Positions 34,307 through 44,272 of a DNA stretch of 64,000 nt are shown here, one piece after another. The stretch is taken from the NCBI GenBank assembly GCA_036493735.1, contig DASXPH010000035.1, positions 61,165-125,164 on the forward strand, given 5' to 3'. The notes beneath the pieces are model-generated. The model worked only from the letters and a program-made list of their open reading frames with translations, ran no database searches and was not told the DNA's origin. The first letter of the stretch is position 1. Every line of letters starts with the position of its first letter. Position numbers and translations under genes: made by a program. This stretch comes from AG2 sp036493735. GTDB lineage: Bacteria; Gemmatimonadota; Gemmatimonadetes; Gemmatimonadales; Gemmatimonadaceae.

Positions 34307-34338
34307 AGGCTCATTCTGATTCTGCACGACGGTCGAGA

Positions 34339-34378
34339 ACGACGAACGCCCCGATCACACTCGGGGCGTTCATCGTTT
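34339..34378 (+). terminator. Terminator after the second cold-shock gene
   Basis: An about 16-bp stem centred on AACGCCCCGA/TCGGGGCGTT with loop TCACAC; the stem is followed by GTTTG. Confidence 0.75.
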
Positions 34379-34430
34379 GGGTGGCTAGTTTGAGCAGAAA
34401 CCATCGGTGAACCAGCGTCGATCGCCGACA

Positions 34431-36539
34431 ATGCCTCGCGCGCTAATTGCTTCCACGCTCGAGCCGATGTACGCCACAATCGGCACCGAGATGCCCCGCG
34501 ACGGGAGCTGGACCTACGAACCGAAGTACGACGGGATGCGTGCGCTTGCCTTCCTCGGTTCAACGCGCGTGCGCTTGATGACGCGGAATGGAAAGGACAA
34601 GGCAAAGCAATTTCCCGAAGTGACCGCTTCGCTGGAGGCGCTCGGACGACGACTGAAGCGTCGAGTGGTTCTCGATGGCGAAGTCGTGTCGCTGGAGCGG
34701 AACAGGGCAGGACACTTTCAGAAGCTTCAGGGCCGCTTTCATCTGAAGAATGCAGCCGACATCGCGACGGCAATGCAGACTTCGCCGGCCGTGATGGTCG
34801 TCTTCGATGTGCTCGCCGACGGTAATGAGGTATTGCTCAACGAGCCGTGGGCGCGGCGCCGGGAGCGTCTCGAACGCCTCCTTCGCGCCGCGCCGCCCGC
34901 GCTGCGCATCAGCGAGTCATCGCCTAACGGCAAACGGATGATCGAACGGGCGCGACGAGGGCGCTGGGAAGGTCTGATCGCGAAACAGGCATCGGCGAGG
35001 TATGTGCCGGGGGCACGATCTCGAGATTGGCTGAAGCTCAAGCTCCAGCATCGCGCGGAATTCGTCATCGGTGGCTTTACAGAGCCCCGGCGCACACGAC
35101 CGTTTCTCGGAGCGCTGCTGCTGGGATACTTCGACGGGAATGGCCAGCTCGTCTACGTCGGCCACGCCGGTGGGGGATTCAATCGCGAGAGCCTGCGCGA
35201 GATGCGAGAGACGCTCGAGCCCCTCGAGCAGAGGGACGCCCCATTCGTCAACGCGCCTCGCACGAACGAGCGCGCGCACTGGGTGAAGCCCACGGTCGTG
35301 GTTGAAGTGAAGTTCGCCGAGTGGACCTCGGACGGCCGCTTGCGTCAGCCGATCTTTCTCGGTGTCCGAGACGACAAGAACGCACGCGACGTGCATCTGG
35401 AGCGGGAAAGCGTCCAGCGCTTCGCCGACGGTGTCGCGGCATCGGCGATGCGGCAACGTGGCTCAACAGGGAGAAAAGGCATCGTGCGACGTTCGACTCG
35501 AAGCGCGAAAGCAAGCCCGAAGCCGCCGAGAAAAGCGGCCGCTCGACGGCGCCCAAAGAAGAAAGCCACTCGTCAGGCAGCTTCCCCTGGCCGTGTCGAG
35601 ACACAGATCGAAAGCCTCCAGAGCGAGCGCCGCGATGGCGCAATCGCCCTCGGCAGAGACAAATCTCTCCACGTCTCCAGTCTCGACAAAGTCTTCTTCG
35701 ACGATTCCGGCACCACGAAAGGAGACGTCATGCGCTATTACGCGCACGTCGCTCCGGTATTGCTGCCCCTCCTCGCCGACAGGCCGCTGATACTGAAACG
35801 TTACCCTAACGGGATAGGGGGACAGTCATTCTTCCAGCAGAATGCTGGTGCGGTACCGTCAGGGGTTCGGGTCGCGGAGGTGGAAACCGAGGATGGAAAT
35901 CGAGCCGAGCGTGTGATTGGAGGCGATCTCCTGACGCTGCTGTACACCGTCCAGCTCGGAACGATTGCGGTGCATCCGTGGCAGTCGCGCTTGCCAACGA
36001 TCGAATATGCCGACTACAGTACGATAGATCTCGATCCGGGCAAAGGCGTTCCGTTCGAGCGTGTCATCGAATTGGCGAGATTGATTCGGGCAGAGCTCGA
36101 CCAGCTCGAATTGACGGCCGCGCTGAAGACTTCGGGCTCGCGTGGGTTGCACATCGTCGTGCCGCTGCCGGCGCGGACAACCTACGCACGTTCGGCCTCG
36201 CTCGCCGACATGATTGCGTCACGCGTCGCGAGAAAACACACGCGGCTCGCGACGATCGAGCGCGGTCTTCGACTGCGACCGAAAGGAACGATTTATGTGG
36301 ATGCTAAACAGAACGCGCGCGGAAAGAGTGTCGCGAGCGCGTACTCGGTACGGGAGCGTACGGGCGCGCCGGTCTCGGCCCCACTGCGCTGGACCGAGCT
36401 CGAACGCAACTTGCATATAGAAGACTTCACGATCGCGACGATGCGGCGCCGGCTCGATGAGGTCGGCGATCTCTGGGGCGAAACGCTCCGTCAGCGAAAT
36501 ACGAGCAAAGCAGTCGATCGAGTGCTGGCGGAAGAATGA
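34431..36539 (+). CDS. ligD: ATP-dependent DNA ligase D (ligase plus polymerase/primase domains)
   Basis: 702 residues from ATG 34431 (a GTG at 34407 is an alternative). Residues about 1-330 are the ligase: adenylation motif EPKYDGMRAL with the catalytic lysine, LDGEVVSL, GLIAKQ and WLKLKL, plus an OB domain. A Lys/Arg/Pro-rich linker (about 350-400) joins the primase-polymerase domain: LDKVFFDDSGTTKGD, HPWQSR, the catalytic aspartates in TIDLDPGKG, and SGSRGLHIVVPL. The phosphoesterase domain of many LigD proteins is absent. LigD works with Ku in non-homologous end joining; no ku gene is in the window. Confidence 0.93.
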   Translation: MPRALIASTLEPMYATIGTEMPRDGSWTYEPKYDGMRALAFLGSTRVRLMTRNGKDKAKQFPEVTASLEALGRRLKRRVVLDGEVVSLERNRAGHFQKLQGRFHLKNAADIATAMQTSPAVMVVFDVLADGNEVLLNEPWARRRERLERLLRAAPPALRISESSPNGKRMIERARRGRWEGLIAKQASARYVPGARSRDWLKLKLQHRAEFVIGGFTEPRRTRPFLGALLLGYFDGNGQLVYVGHAGGGFNRESLREMRETLEPLEQRDAPFVNAPRTNERAHWVKPTVVVEVKFAEWTSDGRLRQPIFLGVRDDKNARDVHLERESVQRFADGVAASAMRQRGSTGRKGIVRRSTRSAKASPKPPRKAAARRRPKKKATRQAASPGRVETQIESLQSERRDGAIALGRDKSLHVSSLDKVFFDDSGTTKGDVMRYYAHVAPVLLPLLADRPLILKRYPNGIGGQSFFQQNAGAVPSGVRVAEVETEDGNRAERVIGGDLLTLLYTVQLGTIAVHPWQSRLPTIEYADYSTIDLDPGKGVPFERVIELARLIRAELDQLELTAALKTSGSRGLHIVVPLPARTTYARSASLADMIASRVARKHTRLATIERGLRLRPKGTIYVDAKQNARGKSVASAYSVRERTGAPVSAPLRWTELERNLHIEDFTIATMRRRLDEVGDLWGETLRQRNTSKAVDRVLAEE

Positions 36540-36889
36540 CCATTGGGGACATATCGATGGGAACCTCGAGCGAATCTGTTGAAACGTCGACGCGATTGTA
36601 TCGGCGCGAGCTGCCTGGTGCCGGATATGTCGCCATCGATCTGACTCGCTCTTCCGACGATACCGAAGGCGCTGGTGGTGACGACAACAATCGCTTTCGC
36701 CTTTATGTCGAGCGTCGTGCCGACGAAGAACGTCGGGTGGGACACAGCCCGCCAATGGTGGCGGAGTTTGCCGGCGACCACCGCGCCGCCGAAGTCGGCG
36801 AGCTCTATCGCATGGCGGCGGATAACGCGGCGCTGGCCCGCGCGCTCATCGAGTGGCAGAGCCGGCAGCGCAGAGCTACGGACGACTGA
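36536..36889 (+). CDS. Hypothetical protein following ligD
   Basis: 117 residues; the ATG overlaps the ligD stop (ATGA), though ATG 36557 is also possible. Acidic and Arg-rich, predicted soluble, with no motif I recognise. Its 3' end overlaps the convergent GH3 gene by 14 bases. Coupling suggests expression with ligD. Confidence 0.55.
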   Translation: MTIGDISMGTSSESVETSTRLYRRELPGAGYVAIDLTRSSDDTEGAGGDDNNRFRLYVERRADEERRVGHSPPMVAEFAGDHRAAEVGELYRMAADNAALARALIEWQSRQRRATDD

Positions 36890-38831
36890 TCGCGTTCGGC
36901 GCTGACGATGGCTGGACCGAGCGGATCTCGCCCGCGCCGAAGCTGAGCGACGGCGGAATGGTGATTGGCAAACGACCCGTGATCGGGTTGACGCCGGCGA
37001 TTGCCTGAGCAGCGGCACGCTGCGAGACCGGGAAACCGCCCCACGCGATCACGTACGAGCCGAACTCCGGTACCTGCTGGTACAGGTAGGGGTTACCAAA
37101 GCTTATAAGAATCGTGCGCGGTCGTCGCCGCGCCATCGTGCGCATGAACTCGAGCACCGCCGAGCCTGCGCCCGCGGAGGCGGCCGTATAGCTCGGCGCC
37201 AAGTAAGAGGATAGCAAGATGACATCAGACGAATCTGCCGCCGTGATGAGCCGCGAGTAGTCGGTACCGGGATCGTCGGGATTGACGTACTCGTGACGAA
37301 CGCGGACGCCGCTGCCAAGATCGCGCCGCAACTCCGGCACGAAGGTCATACCCGCTCCCAAATCACTCCGGGGCGCCAGCGTCACGGAAAGCAGCTTCGC
37401 GCCGCCATTCGAACCACGGGCCAAGGGGACGAGGTGCAATGAGTCCTTTGCCAGCGTGATCGATTGCTCGGCCGCGCGGCGAGCGATGTTGAGATTGTTC
37501 GAATCGCCGACGACGGAGCGGACGGAGTCGAGAGCGACGAACCGATCTCGGTGAAGGCCGACGCGCTCCTTGAGCGCGAGGATGCGCGCGACGGATGAAT
37601 CGACGCGCGCGACGGTGAACCGCCCTTCCTGTACTCCCGCCACGACCGCGTCTATCGCTGCTGGAACGTCGCTCGGCATGAGCAGCACGTCTGCTCCAGC
37701 CTCGATCGCCCGCTTGCACGCTTCTGTGAGACCAATGCTATTGATCGTTCCGTACTGCCCCGATATCACCTGACTGGAGCGTCCACGACCGACGCTGGCC
37801 AGGACGCCATTCATATCCATTGCGTCGGTGACGAGCAGACCACGGAATCCAAGCTCTTTTCGAAGGAGATCGGTCATCACCCGCGGGGACAAGGTCGCAG
37901 GGGTGCTACTGTCGCCGAGGATCGCGGGCAACGCGATATGCGCTGTCATGATCGCGCCAATGCCCGAGGCGATCGCCGCGCGGAAGGGCACCAATTCCAC
38001 CGAGTCCAGTCGCGCGCGCGAGACGGTGATCGTTGGAAGCGTCAGGTGCGAGTTCTGATCGGTGTCGCCATGGCCAGGAAAGTGTTTTCCCGTGGCGATC
38101 ATCCCGTGCTCCTGCAGACCGCGGACGAATGAGGAGCCGAGCGTCGCAGCCAATCGCGGATCTTCGGCAAACGAGCGCACGCCAATGACCGGATTGGCTG
38201 GATTGTTGTTCACATCCAGAATCGGCGCAAAAACGACGTGAATACCGAGCGCGCGCCCTTCGATCGCGGTAATTCGGCCCTGTTCATAGGCGAGCGCACT
38301 GTCACGCGTCGCTCCGATTCCCATCTCCGGCGGGAAGATGGTACCGCCGCCGAGGTCGATGGCGTTAGGCAGAAAGTATCCACCACGAGCCCGATAACCG
38401 GCGCCGAACTCGAGATCCGCTCCCACCACGAGCGGTATACTCGACATTCGCTGCAGGGCATTCAGCTTCTCCGCGATCTCCAGTGGGGACCCGACGGACA
38501 TCACGAGACCACCCACGTGATCGTTGGTGACGAAGCCCGACGCACGGGCCCAGCTCGGACTTCCCTCAGGCGCATAATCGCCGAAGACCATCGGCCAGAC
38601 GAGCTGGGCGGCCTTGTCGCGCAGCGATAACGTCGAGAGGACGGAGTCGCTCCAGCTCGAGAAGCGCCGCCCCGGAGCGGCCACCGCGGGCGACGGAGGT
38701 GAAGACGCGGGGATGCTAGTGCTCGCCGCACACGCCGCGAGCGAGAGCACGAGTGCGTTCGCGAGCCCAATGGCCGATAGCCGAGGCCGAGAGCCGATCA
38801 TGCGAACGACGCCCGACGTCGAAATCACCAT
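36876..38831 (-). CDS. Glycoside hydrolase family 3 beta-N-acetylhexosaminidase, lipoprotein
   Basis: 651 residues from ATG 38831, which overlaps the upstream stop. The signal peptide carries lipobox LAAC. The GH3 barrel holds the NagZ-type motif KHFPGHGDTDQNSH, with its His/Asp catalytic dyad, and the nucleophile aspartate in LVTDAMDMNG. A C-terminal GH3 domain follows. Likely releases GlcNAc from muropeptides or chitin-type oligomers at the periplasmic face. Classic cytosolic NagZ is half this size and unlipidated. Confidence 0.88.
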   Translation of the reverse strand: MVISTSGVVRMIGSRPRLSAIGLANALVLSLAACAASTSIPASSPPSPAVAAPGRRFSSWSDSVLSTLSLRDKAAQLVWPMVFGDYAPEGSPSWARASGFVTNDHVGGLVMSVGSPLEIAEKLNALQRMSSIPLVVGADLEFGAGYRARGGYFLPNAIDLGGGTIFPPEMGIGATRDSALAYEQGRITAIEGRALGIHVVFAPILDVNNNPANPVIGVRSFAEDPRLAATLGSSFVRGLQEHGMIATGKHFPGHGDTDQNSHLTLPTITVSRARLDSVELVPFRAAIASGIGAIMTAHIALPAILGDSSTPATLSPRVMTDLLRKELGFRGLLVTDAMDMNGVLASVGRGRSSQVISGQYGTINSIGLTEACKRAIEAGADVLLMPSDVPAAIDAVVAGVQEGRFTVARVDSSVARILALKERVGLHRDRFVALDSVRSVVGDSNNLNIARRAAEQSITLAKDSLHLVPLARGSNGGAKLLSVTLAPRSDLGAGMTFVPELRRDLGSGVRVRHEYVNPDDPGTDYSRLITAADSSDVILLSSYLAPSYTAASAGAGSAVLEFMRTMARRRPRTILISFGNPYLYQQVPEFGSYVIAWGGFPVSQRAAAQAIAGVNPITGRLPITIPPSLSFGAGEIRSVQPSSAPNAISRP

Positions 38832-39103
38832 GTGATCGTTCCCTTCTTCGTGGTATCGACGTCCTCTTCCCCACCCGTCTTGAAGAGAAACGCTTCCATG
38901 TTCTTCGTGAGAAAGTTGCGCGCCTGCGGGTCCATCAGGTTCAGCCCATAGTGGTTGATGAGCATCATCTGTTGGCGCGTCCACTGACTCCAGCAGTCCT
39001 GACAGATCTCACCGACGATGCGAGCGCCGATCGCGCCCGGAAATGGCGGACGCTCGAAACCGGCTCTCGTCTGTCCGCAGCGACTGCATTTCACATCTGG
39101 CAT
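38825..39103 (-). CDS. Fe(2+)-trafficking/oxidative-damage protein-like (YggX family) with CxxC pairs
   Basis: 92 residues from ATG 39103. The core matches YggX: PFPGAIGARI, WSQWTRQQMMLINHYGLNLMDP and MEAFLF. Unlike enterobacterial YggX it has CSRC at the N-terminus and CQDC in the middle, so it probably binds a metal through four cysteines. Overlaps the start of the GH3 gene. Confidence 0.8.
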   Translation of the reverse strand: MPDVKCSRCGQTRAGFERPPFPGAIGARIVGEICQDCWSQWTRQQMMLINHYGLNLMDPQARNFLTKNMEAFLFKTGGEEDVDTTKKGTITW

Positions 39104-39162
39104 AGCACACTCTTGCTGGAACATTCCAAAGTTAACGCGGCGTACGTTAGGGCTCCCGTAAG

Positions 39163-39194
39163 AAAAAAAGCCGGCCGCCCAAGTGGCGGCCGGC
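39163..39194 (-). terminator. Terminator of the desaturase gene
   Basis: On the minus strand a perfect 10-bp stem GCCGGCCGCC/GGCGGCCGGC with a 5-base loop, followed by seven T residues. Confidence 0.9.
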
Positions 39195-39220
39195 CCATGC
39201 CGTTCCCAGAACAGAGAGAC

Positions 39221-40018
39221 TCAGCTGGCAGTGGTCAGCTCTGGCTCTGACTCCGATGGACGCCGCGAGCCGCCACGGGCGTATTCGACCTTGGCGAGCC
39301 GCACGAACTGAAGCATTCGGATGTAGATCCAGCCGATATCGAACTCGAACCACTTCGCGGCGAAGCGCGCGGACTTCGGGTCGGCGTGGTGATTGTTGTG
39401 GAGCTCTTCCCCACCCAACCAGATCGCGATCGGGGTGATGTTCCGGCTCTCATCCTTCACCTGGAAGTTGCGATAGCCAAGTGCGTGACCAATTCCGTTC
39501 ACGACGCCGGCAGCCCAGAAGGGAATCCAGAGCATCTGCACGCCCCAAACGAGCGGGCCGACGAAGAAGCCGAACAGATACACGTCGATGGCCAGCATCA
39601 CGAGGATGCCGAGCCAGTTGAGACGCGAGAGCAGGTGGCGCTCGAGCCAGTCGTTAGGCGTGCCCTTGCCGTATTTCTCGAGCATCCCGGGCTGCCGCAC
39701 CGCCTTCCGGTAATAGAAGGCGCCCTTGAGGAGAATGTTGCGAAGTCCCTCGAGGAGCGGGCTATGGGGGTCGCCTTCACGGTCGGCAAAGGCATGGTGC
39801 TTCCGATGGCAGGCGACCCACTCCTTGGTCACGATGGCCGTGGTGAGCCACAGCCAGAGCCGCATGGGCAGCGCCGCGAGATAGTGCAGGCGTACGCCGC
39901 GATGTGTCTGCGCCCTGTGAAGGAAAAGTGTTACGCAGACATTGGTTATGTGGCCGGCAATGATGATGAAGAGAATGGGCATCCACCATCTTGCCGCCAA
40001 ATTACCGAAACCGGGCAT
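39221..40018 (-). CDS. Membrane acyl-CoA/acyl-lipid desaturase
   Basis: 265 residues from ATG 40018 with GGAG seven bases upstream. The three histidine boxes of di-iron desaturases are intact: HRAQTH, HRKHH and HNNHH, between four hydrophobic spans. Family members introduce a cis double bond (usually delta-9) into fatty acyl chains. Ends at a strong terminator. Membrane fluidity control is the likely role. Confidence 0.92.
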   Translation of the reverse strand: MPGFGNLAARWWMPILFIIIAGHITNVCVTLFLHRAQTHRGVRLHYLAALPMRLWLWLTTAIVTKEWVACHRKHHAFADREGDPHSPLLEGLRNILLKGAFYYRKAVRQPGMLEKYGKGTPNDWLERHLLSRLNWLGILVMLAIDVYLFGFFVGPLVWGVQMLWIPFWAAGVVNGIGHALGYRNFQVKDESRNITPIAIWLGGEELHNNHHADPKSARFAAKWFEFDIGWIYIRMLQFVRLAKVEYARGGSRRPSESEPELTTAS

Positions 40019-40320
40019 CCCCAACTCCGACGTGCGAGTAAAACGCGATCGCGCAGCGTTGCGCCGGCGACATGACAATCCATCGAAAGCCCGCGAGCAC
40101 CGGAGAACCGATTGTTCGCGTCAGGGCGGTTACAACGCCGCCAAGCATAGCAATCTATACCTGTGGCTCCCGTCACACTACCGACCTGGAGAAAAGCACC
40201 CACCGAACTCAGGGACGAGTTGGACCGGCATCCGGTAAACGGAACGGCGCCTTTTCCCGATTCATCCGGCGCGAGGCGGGTCTTGCCCCTCCTTCTTCGG
40301 GCCCGTAAGGTGCTCAGGAC
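40019..40320. other. Divergent intergenic region, desaturase/aldo-keto reductase
   Basis: About 300 bases serving as the control region for both genes. A minus-strand TATAGA at 40158-40153 could be part of the desaturase promoter. Nothing else stands out. Confidence 0.3.
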
Positions 40321-41478
40321 ATGGCAAAGAAAGCACCGACTGGCGCGACTGCCTCGCGTGATGTTACGCCTGTGCCGCTGGTTCCCAGCAGCGTGTCCGA
40401 CGAGGCGACGGCAGCTTACGCGGCACGATTTTCCGATCGTTACGCACCGGACTTCTTTCGCACCGGTCTCACTGGCCGCATGCTTTCGTCGCTAGGCATC
40501 GGCACGTATTTGGGAGAATGCTCGGCCGATGACGATGCGGCATACGCCGATGCGATCGCCGCGGCGTTGACGGCCGGAGTGAACGTCGTGGACACAGCGA
40601 TCAACTATCGCTGTCAACGATCGGAGCGCGCGGCCGGAGCCGCCATTCGGCGCGCCCTGGATGCGGGCGTTTCTCGCGCTGCCATTCTCGTCTGCACAAA
40701 GGGCGGCTACCTGCCTATGGCGGAGCGTCCGCCAGAATCGCGCGAAGAGTACCGAGAATATCTCAGGCGCGAGTTCTTCGCGTCCGGAATCCTGACGCAG
40801 GACGATGTCGTGAGCGGCGGCCATTCCATATCGCCGCCATTCCTTCGGTATGCAATCACCCGCAGCCGCGAGAATCTGGGCGTCGATACCATCGACCTCT
40901 ATTACCTGCACAACCCTGAGCAGCAGCTCGGCGTCGTATCACCGGCGTCTTTGCGAGAGCGACTCCGCGCCGCGTTCATGGTGCTCGAGGACGCAGTGAC
41001 GAGAGGTGAGATCGGCGCGTATGGATGCGCGACGTGGAACGCGTTCCGGGTTGCGCCCACGAACAAGAGCCACCTCTCGATACAGGACCTCGTCGCCATC
41101 GCGCAGGAAGTTGCCGGCGACAGTAATCATTTCCGAGCGATTCAAATGCCGATCAATCTCGGCATGCCCGACGCGTTTCGTGTCGCAACGCAGGAGATGG
41201 GAAAGAAGGGAACACTGGTGCCGGCGCTGCAGGCGGCGGCCGGGCTCGGGCTGTCGGTCATGGCGAGTGCGTCGCTGATGCAGGCGCAGCTGACTCATGA
41301 TCTTCCGCCATCGATGCGGGAGCTGTTTCCAAGGCAGCAGACAGACGCGCAGCGATCGCTGGCGTTCGTTCGATCGCTACCGGGCGTCACCACGGCGCTG
41401 GTAGGCACGCGGAGCCTGCAGCACCTCGCGGAGAATCTGGCCAGCGCGGAACGAGAGAGCGGCGCGCCCATCGAGTGA
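40321..41478 (+). CDS. Aldo/keto reductase family oxidoreductase
   Basis: 385 residues, longer than the typical 320. The NAD(P)H-dependent catalytic tetrad is visible: Asp and Tyr in VVDTAINYR, Lys in VCTKGGY and His in LYYLHNP. About 60 extra residues precede the core and an insertion lies between Lys and His. Substrate unknown. Confidence 0.87.
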   Translation: MAKKAPTGATASRDVTPVPLVPSSVSDEATAAYAARFSDRYAPDFFRTGLTGRMLSSLGIGTYLGECSADDDAAYADAIAAALTAGVNVVDTAINYRCQRSERAAGAAIRRALDAGVSRAAILVCTKGGYLPMAERPPESREEYREYLRREFFASGILTQDDVVSGGHSISPPFLRYAITRSRENLGVDTIDLYYLHNPEQQLGVVSPASLRERLRAAFMVLEDAVTRGEIGAYGCATWNAFRVAPTNKSHLSIQDLVAIAQEVAGDSNHFRAIQMPINLGMPDAFRVATQEMGKKGTLVPALQAAAGLGLSVMASASLMQAQLTHDLPPSMRELFPRQQTDAQRSLAFVRSLPGVTTALVGTRSLQHLAENLASAERESGAPIE

Positions 41479-41511
41479 CTTCGCCGCATCACACGAGGCG
41501 ATGCTATAAGG

Positions 41512-42567
41512 CTACTGCAACCAGTCTGCGATGTAGATATCGAGCTGTTCGACGGAGCCCCCATTTCGATTGGCTGCCCAGAGCAGCTTCGTACCATCGG
41601 GGCTGAACATTGGAAAGCCGTCGAACTCGGGGTGGGTCGTCACCTGTTCCAGGCCGCCGCCATCGGCGTTCACGAGAAACAGATCGAAGTTGCGGCTGTG
41701 AGGATTCTTGTAATTCGACGAGAAGATGATGCGCTTGCCGTCGGGTGTGAAATAGGGCGCGAAGTTCGCGCCGCCCAGATTGGTGATCTGGTGTTGGTTC
41801 GATCCGTCGGCATTCATGACCCAGATCTCCATGCGGTTCGGCCGGACAAGCCGCTGACCGAGTAGCGCCCGATAGTTGGCGAGCGCAGTGTCCGTTGGAT
41901 GCCAGGCGCGATACACGATCCGCCTGCCGTCAGGCGAGAAGAACGGACCACCGTCGTACCCGGGCGTGTTCGTCAGGCGCCGGACATTGGTGCCGTCGAC
42001 CTTCATCGTGTAGATGTCGAGATCTCCATCCTTGAGGGACGTGAAGACGATCGTGCGTCCGTCAGGCGACAACGTTCCCTCGGCGGTATACACGCCGTTG
42101 CTCGTCAGGCGACGAAGATTCGATCCGTCGGCGTTGGCTGTGTAGATGTCGTACGGATCCAGGCGCCACACGTAGCCTTTGGATGGATCCGGCCGAGGCG
42201 GACATGCCGTGTCGACCGCGTGGGTGGACGCGAAAAACACGCGCTTGTCGCCGGCGAAAAAGTATCCACAGGTCGTCTTGCCGAAGCCGACAGAGATCCG
42301 GCGCACGTTGCTTCCGTCGGCGTTCATGACGTACTGCTGATCGCACGTGCGACCATCGCGCGTCGATTGAAAGATGATGCGCTTGCCGTCGTGGCTGAAA
42401 TACGCCTCGGCGTTCTGGCCGCCGAAGGTCAGCTGACGAATATTGCCGAGGTGGGGCTCGTCTGCTTTGTGGAAGCCGACCGTGCCGGCAGACGATAGAA
42501 CGGCCGTTGCTCCGACGAGAGCAACGGCCGCCCGATTCGAGATCACTCGTGGCATGCGAAGGGGCAT
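41512..42567 (-). CDS. TolB-like beta-propeller protein, exported
   Basis: 351 residues with a signal peptide. At least six PD40/WD40-like repeats are present, each with the pattern FSPDGxxIxF and NADGSNxRxLT. Such propellers occur in TolB and in periplasmic peptidase companions. There is no TolB N-terminal domain. It is next to an S41 protease on the same strand (26-base gap), suggesting a shared periplasmic role. Confidence 0.83.
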   Translation of the reverse strand: MPLRMPRVISNRAAVALVGATAVLSSAGTVGFHKADEPHLGNIRQLTFGGQNAEAYFSHDGKRIIFQSTRDGRTCDQQYVMNADGSNVRRISVGFGKTTCGYFFAGDKRVFFASTHAVDTACPPRPDPSKGYVWRLDPYDIYTANADGSNLRRLTSNGVYTAEGTLSPDGRTIVFTSLKDGDLDIYTMKVDGTNVRRLTNTPGYDGGPFFSPDGRRIVYRAWHPTDTALANYRALLGQRLVRPNRMEIWVMNADGSNQHQITNLGGANFAPYFTPDGKRIIFSSNYKNPHSRNFDLFLVNADGGGLEQVTTHPEFDGFPMFSPDGTKLLWAANRNGGSVEQLDIYIADWLQ

Positions 42568-42593
42568 GCCACGAATCTAGAAGATTGCGCTGA

Positions 42594-44219
42594 CTACTGT
42601 CGCTTGGCCTGCGTCGTCGGCATGCGTGCCGCTTCCGTGGAGGCGATGGCGAAGAGCTCCTTCTGCGTCGAGCCTTTGTTGAGAATGTCGATTGCCTTGC
42701 GAAGTGGCGCGTCATATGGGAGATCGCGCCGTTTGGCGGCGGAGTCGCCGAACGCGAAGCGCGCGACGCGCTGCTCGAGCAGACGGTCGACGTAGCGAGA
42801 AGCCGCTTCGTAATCCTTGTGATCGATGGCGACGCCCTTCGCTTCGAGCCGACGTAGCAACTCCTGCCGCCACGTGGGTGGCACGGTGAAATCCTTTCCG
42901 ACGGTCTTCGACAGCTCGAGTGAGTAGTCGTAGTACGCCAGGTAGAACTCCTGCTGCTTCACCGCGAGCGATTTTGCGAGACGCTGCTCGGCCGAGGTGA
43001 GGGTATCATCCGGAACGATCACGTCTGGCGTAATGCCACCGCCGCCGTAGACGACGCGACCGGCGTCGGAATGGTAGGCTGGCCGGTTCTTCTTCACACT
43101 CTCCGTCTCGACGGTGCTATCGGGCAGTGTTTCGACGAAGTGGCCGTTCTCGAATTTCCGTTCCTTCTGAATCGAGCGACCGCTCGGCGTATACCACTTG
43201 GCCGTCGTCAACTTCAGTGCGTAGCCGCCGTCGAGATTGAAGACCGACTGCACGAGACCCTTGCCGAAGCTTGTCTGGCCGATGACGAGTGCGCGATCAT
43301 GATCCTGAAGAGCACCAGCCACGATTTCCGACGCGGACGCCGTGTAGTCGTCCGTGAGAACCACGAGCGGTGTCGTCGGCAGAGCGGGCGTGCCGTGCGC
43401 GACATATGGCTGCGTTTCGCCATTCCGTGCGCGAATCGATGCGATCTCCTGGCCATCCTTCAGGAAGAGATTACTGATGGATAGGCTCTGATCGAGAATC
43501 CCGCCGGGATTGCCGCGGAAGTCGAGGATGATGCCGCGTACGTTCTGCTTCTGGAGCGAACGAACCGCGTCCTGTACTTCCTGAGCCGCTGTCTCATTGA
43601 AGCGATCGAGCGGCAGGTAGCCGACTTTGTCGCCATTGGGCCCAAACGCAATCGCGTAGCGCACGGCCGGCACGTGAATGATGGCCCGCGTGAAATGCAC
43701 CTCGATTGGGTTGGTGACACCAGGGCGACCGAACTTCACGGTCACCTTAGTGCCCGGCGTTCCCATCAGCTGATCCTGTGCCTGCTGGGTGGTCCAGTTC
43801 ACCACGCGAATGGTATCGATCTGGACGATGTGATCGCCTTCACGCACGCCAGCCGCTTCGGCCGGAGTATTCGGGAAGACCTTGCTGATCACGATCTGTC
43901 CCTGCTGCGGCTCGATCTGCATACCGATGCCGCCGTAGCGACCACCAGTATTCGTCGTAAATGCTTTCAGCTCTTTGGGAGAGAGCAGTTCGCTGTAGGG
44001 ATCGTTGAGCTCCTTGACCAAGCCTCGGGCCGCCTTTTCGTAGAGCTGGCTGTCGTCGAGTGTGTCGACGTAGCGCTCGTTCACGAGCTGAAGGACCTGT
44101 TGCAGCAGGGCGTCGCCGCCGCGTATGACGCGCGACTGGAGCATGAACCCGCCTGCAACCAACGGCAAGACGACGACGCTGGCGAGAGCGAACCTGCGAG
44201 TGCGTGGTGTCCGTGACAT
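42594..44219 (-). CDS. S41 C-terminal processing peptidase (CtpA-like)
   Basis: 541 residues with an N-terminal membrane anchor or signal. A PDZ domain (GGIGMQIE through VREGDHIVQID) lies between the N-terminal helical part and the protease core. The serine is in YTASASEIVAG and the lysine of the Ser/Lys dyad in GQTSFGKGLVQS. About 150 extra C-terminal residues form a helical region, as in longer Ctp/Prc variants. Likely periplasmic protein quality control. Confidence 0.9.
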   Translation of the reverse strand: MSRTPRTRRFALASVVVLPLVAGGFMLQSRVIRGGDALLQQVLQLVNERYVDTLDDSQLYEKAARGLVKELNDPYSELLSPKELKAFTTNTGGRYGGIGMQIEPQQGQIVISKVFPNTPAEAAGVREGDHIVQIDTIRVVNWTTQQAQDQLMGTPGTKVTVKFGRPGVTNPIEVHFTRAIIHVPAVRYAIAFGPNGDKVGYLPLDRFNETAAQEVQDAVRSLQKQNVRGIILDFRGNPGGILDQSLSISNLFLKDGQEIASIRARNGETQPYVAHGTPALPTTPLVVLTDDYTASASEIVAGALQDHDRALVIGQTSFGKGLVQSVFNLDGGYALKLTTAKWYTPSGRSIQKERKFENGHFVETLPDSTVETESVKKNRPAYHSDAGRVVYGGGGITPDVIVPDDTLTSAEQRLAKSLAVKQQEFYLAYYDYSLELSKTVGKDFTVPPTWRQELLRRLEAKGVAIDHKDYEAASRYVDRLLEQRVARFAFGDSAAKRRDLPYDAPLRKAIDILNKGSTQKELFAIASTEAARMPTTQAKRQ

Positions 44220-44272
44220 CAATACGTCCGGCTTGGGGACGAAGAAATTATAGCGGACATGACGGAGCGAGG

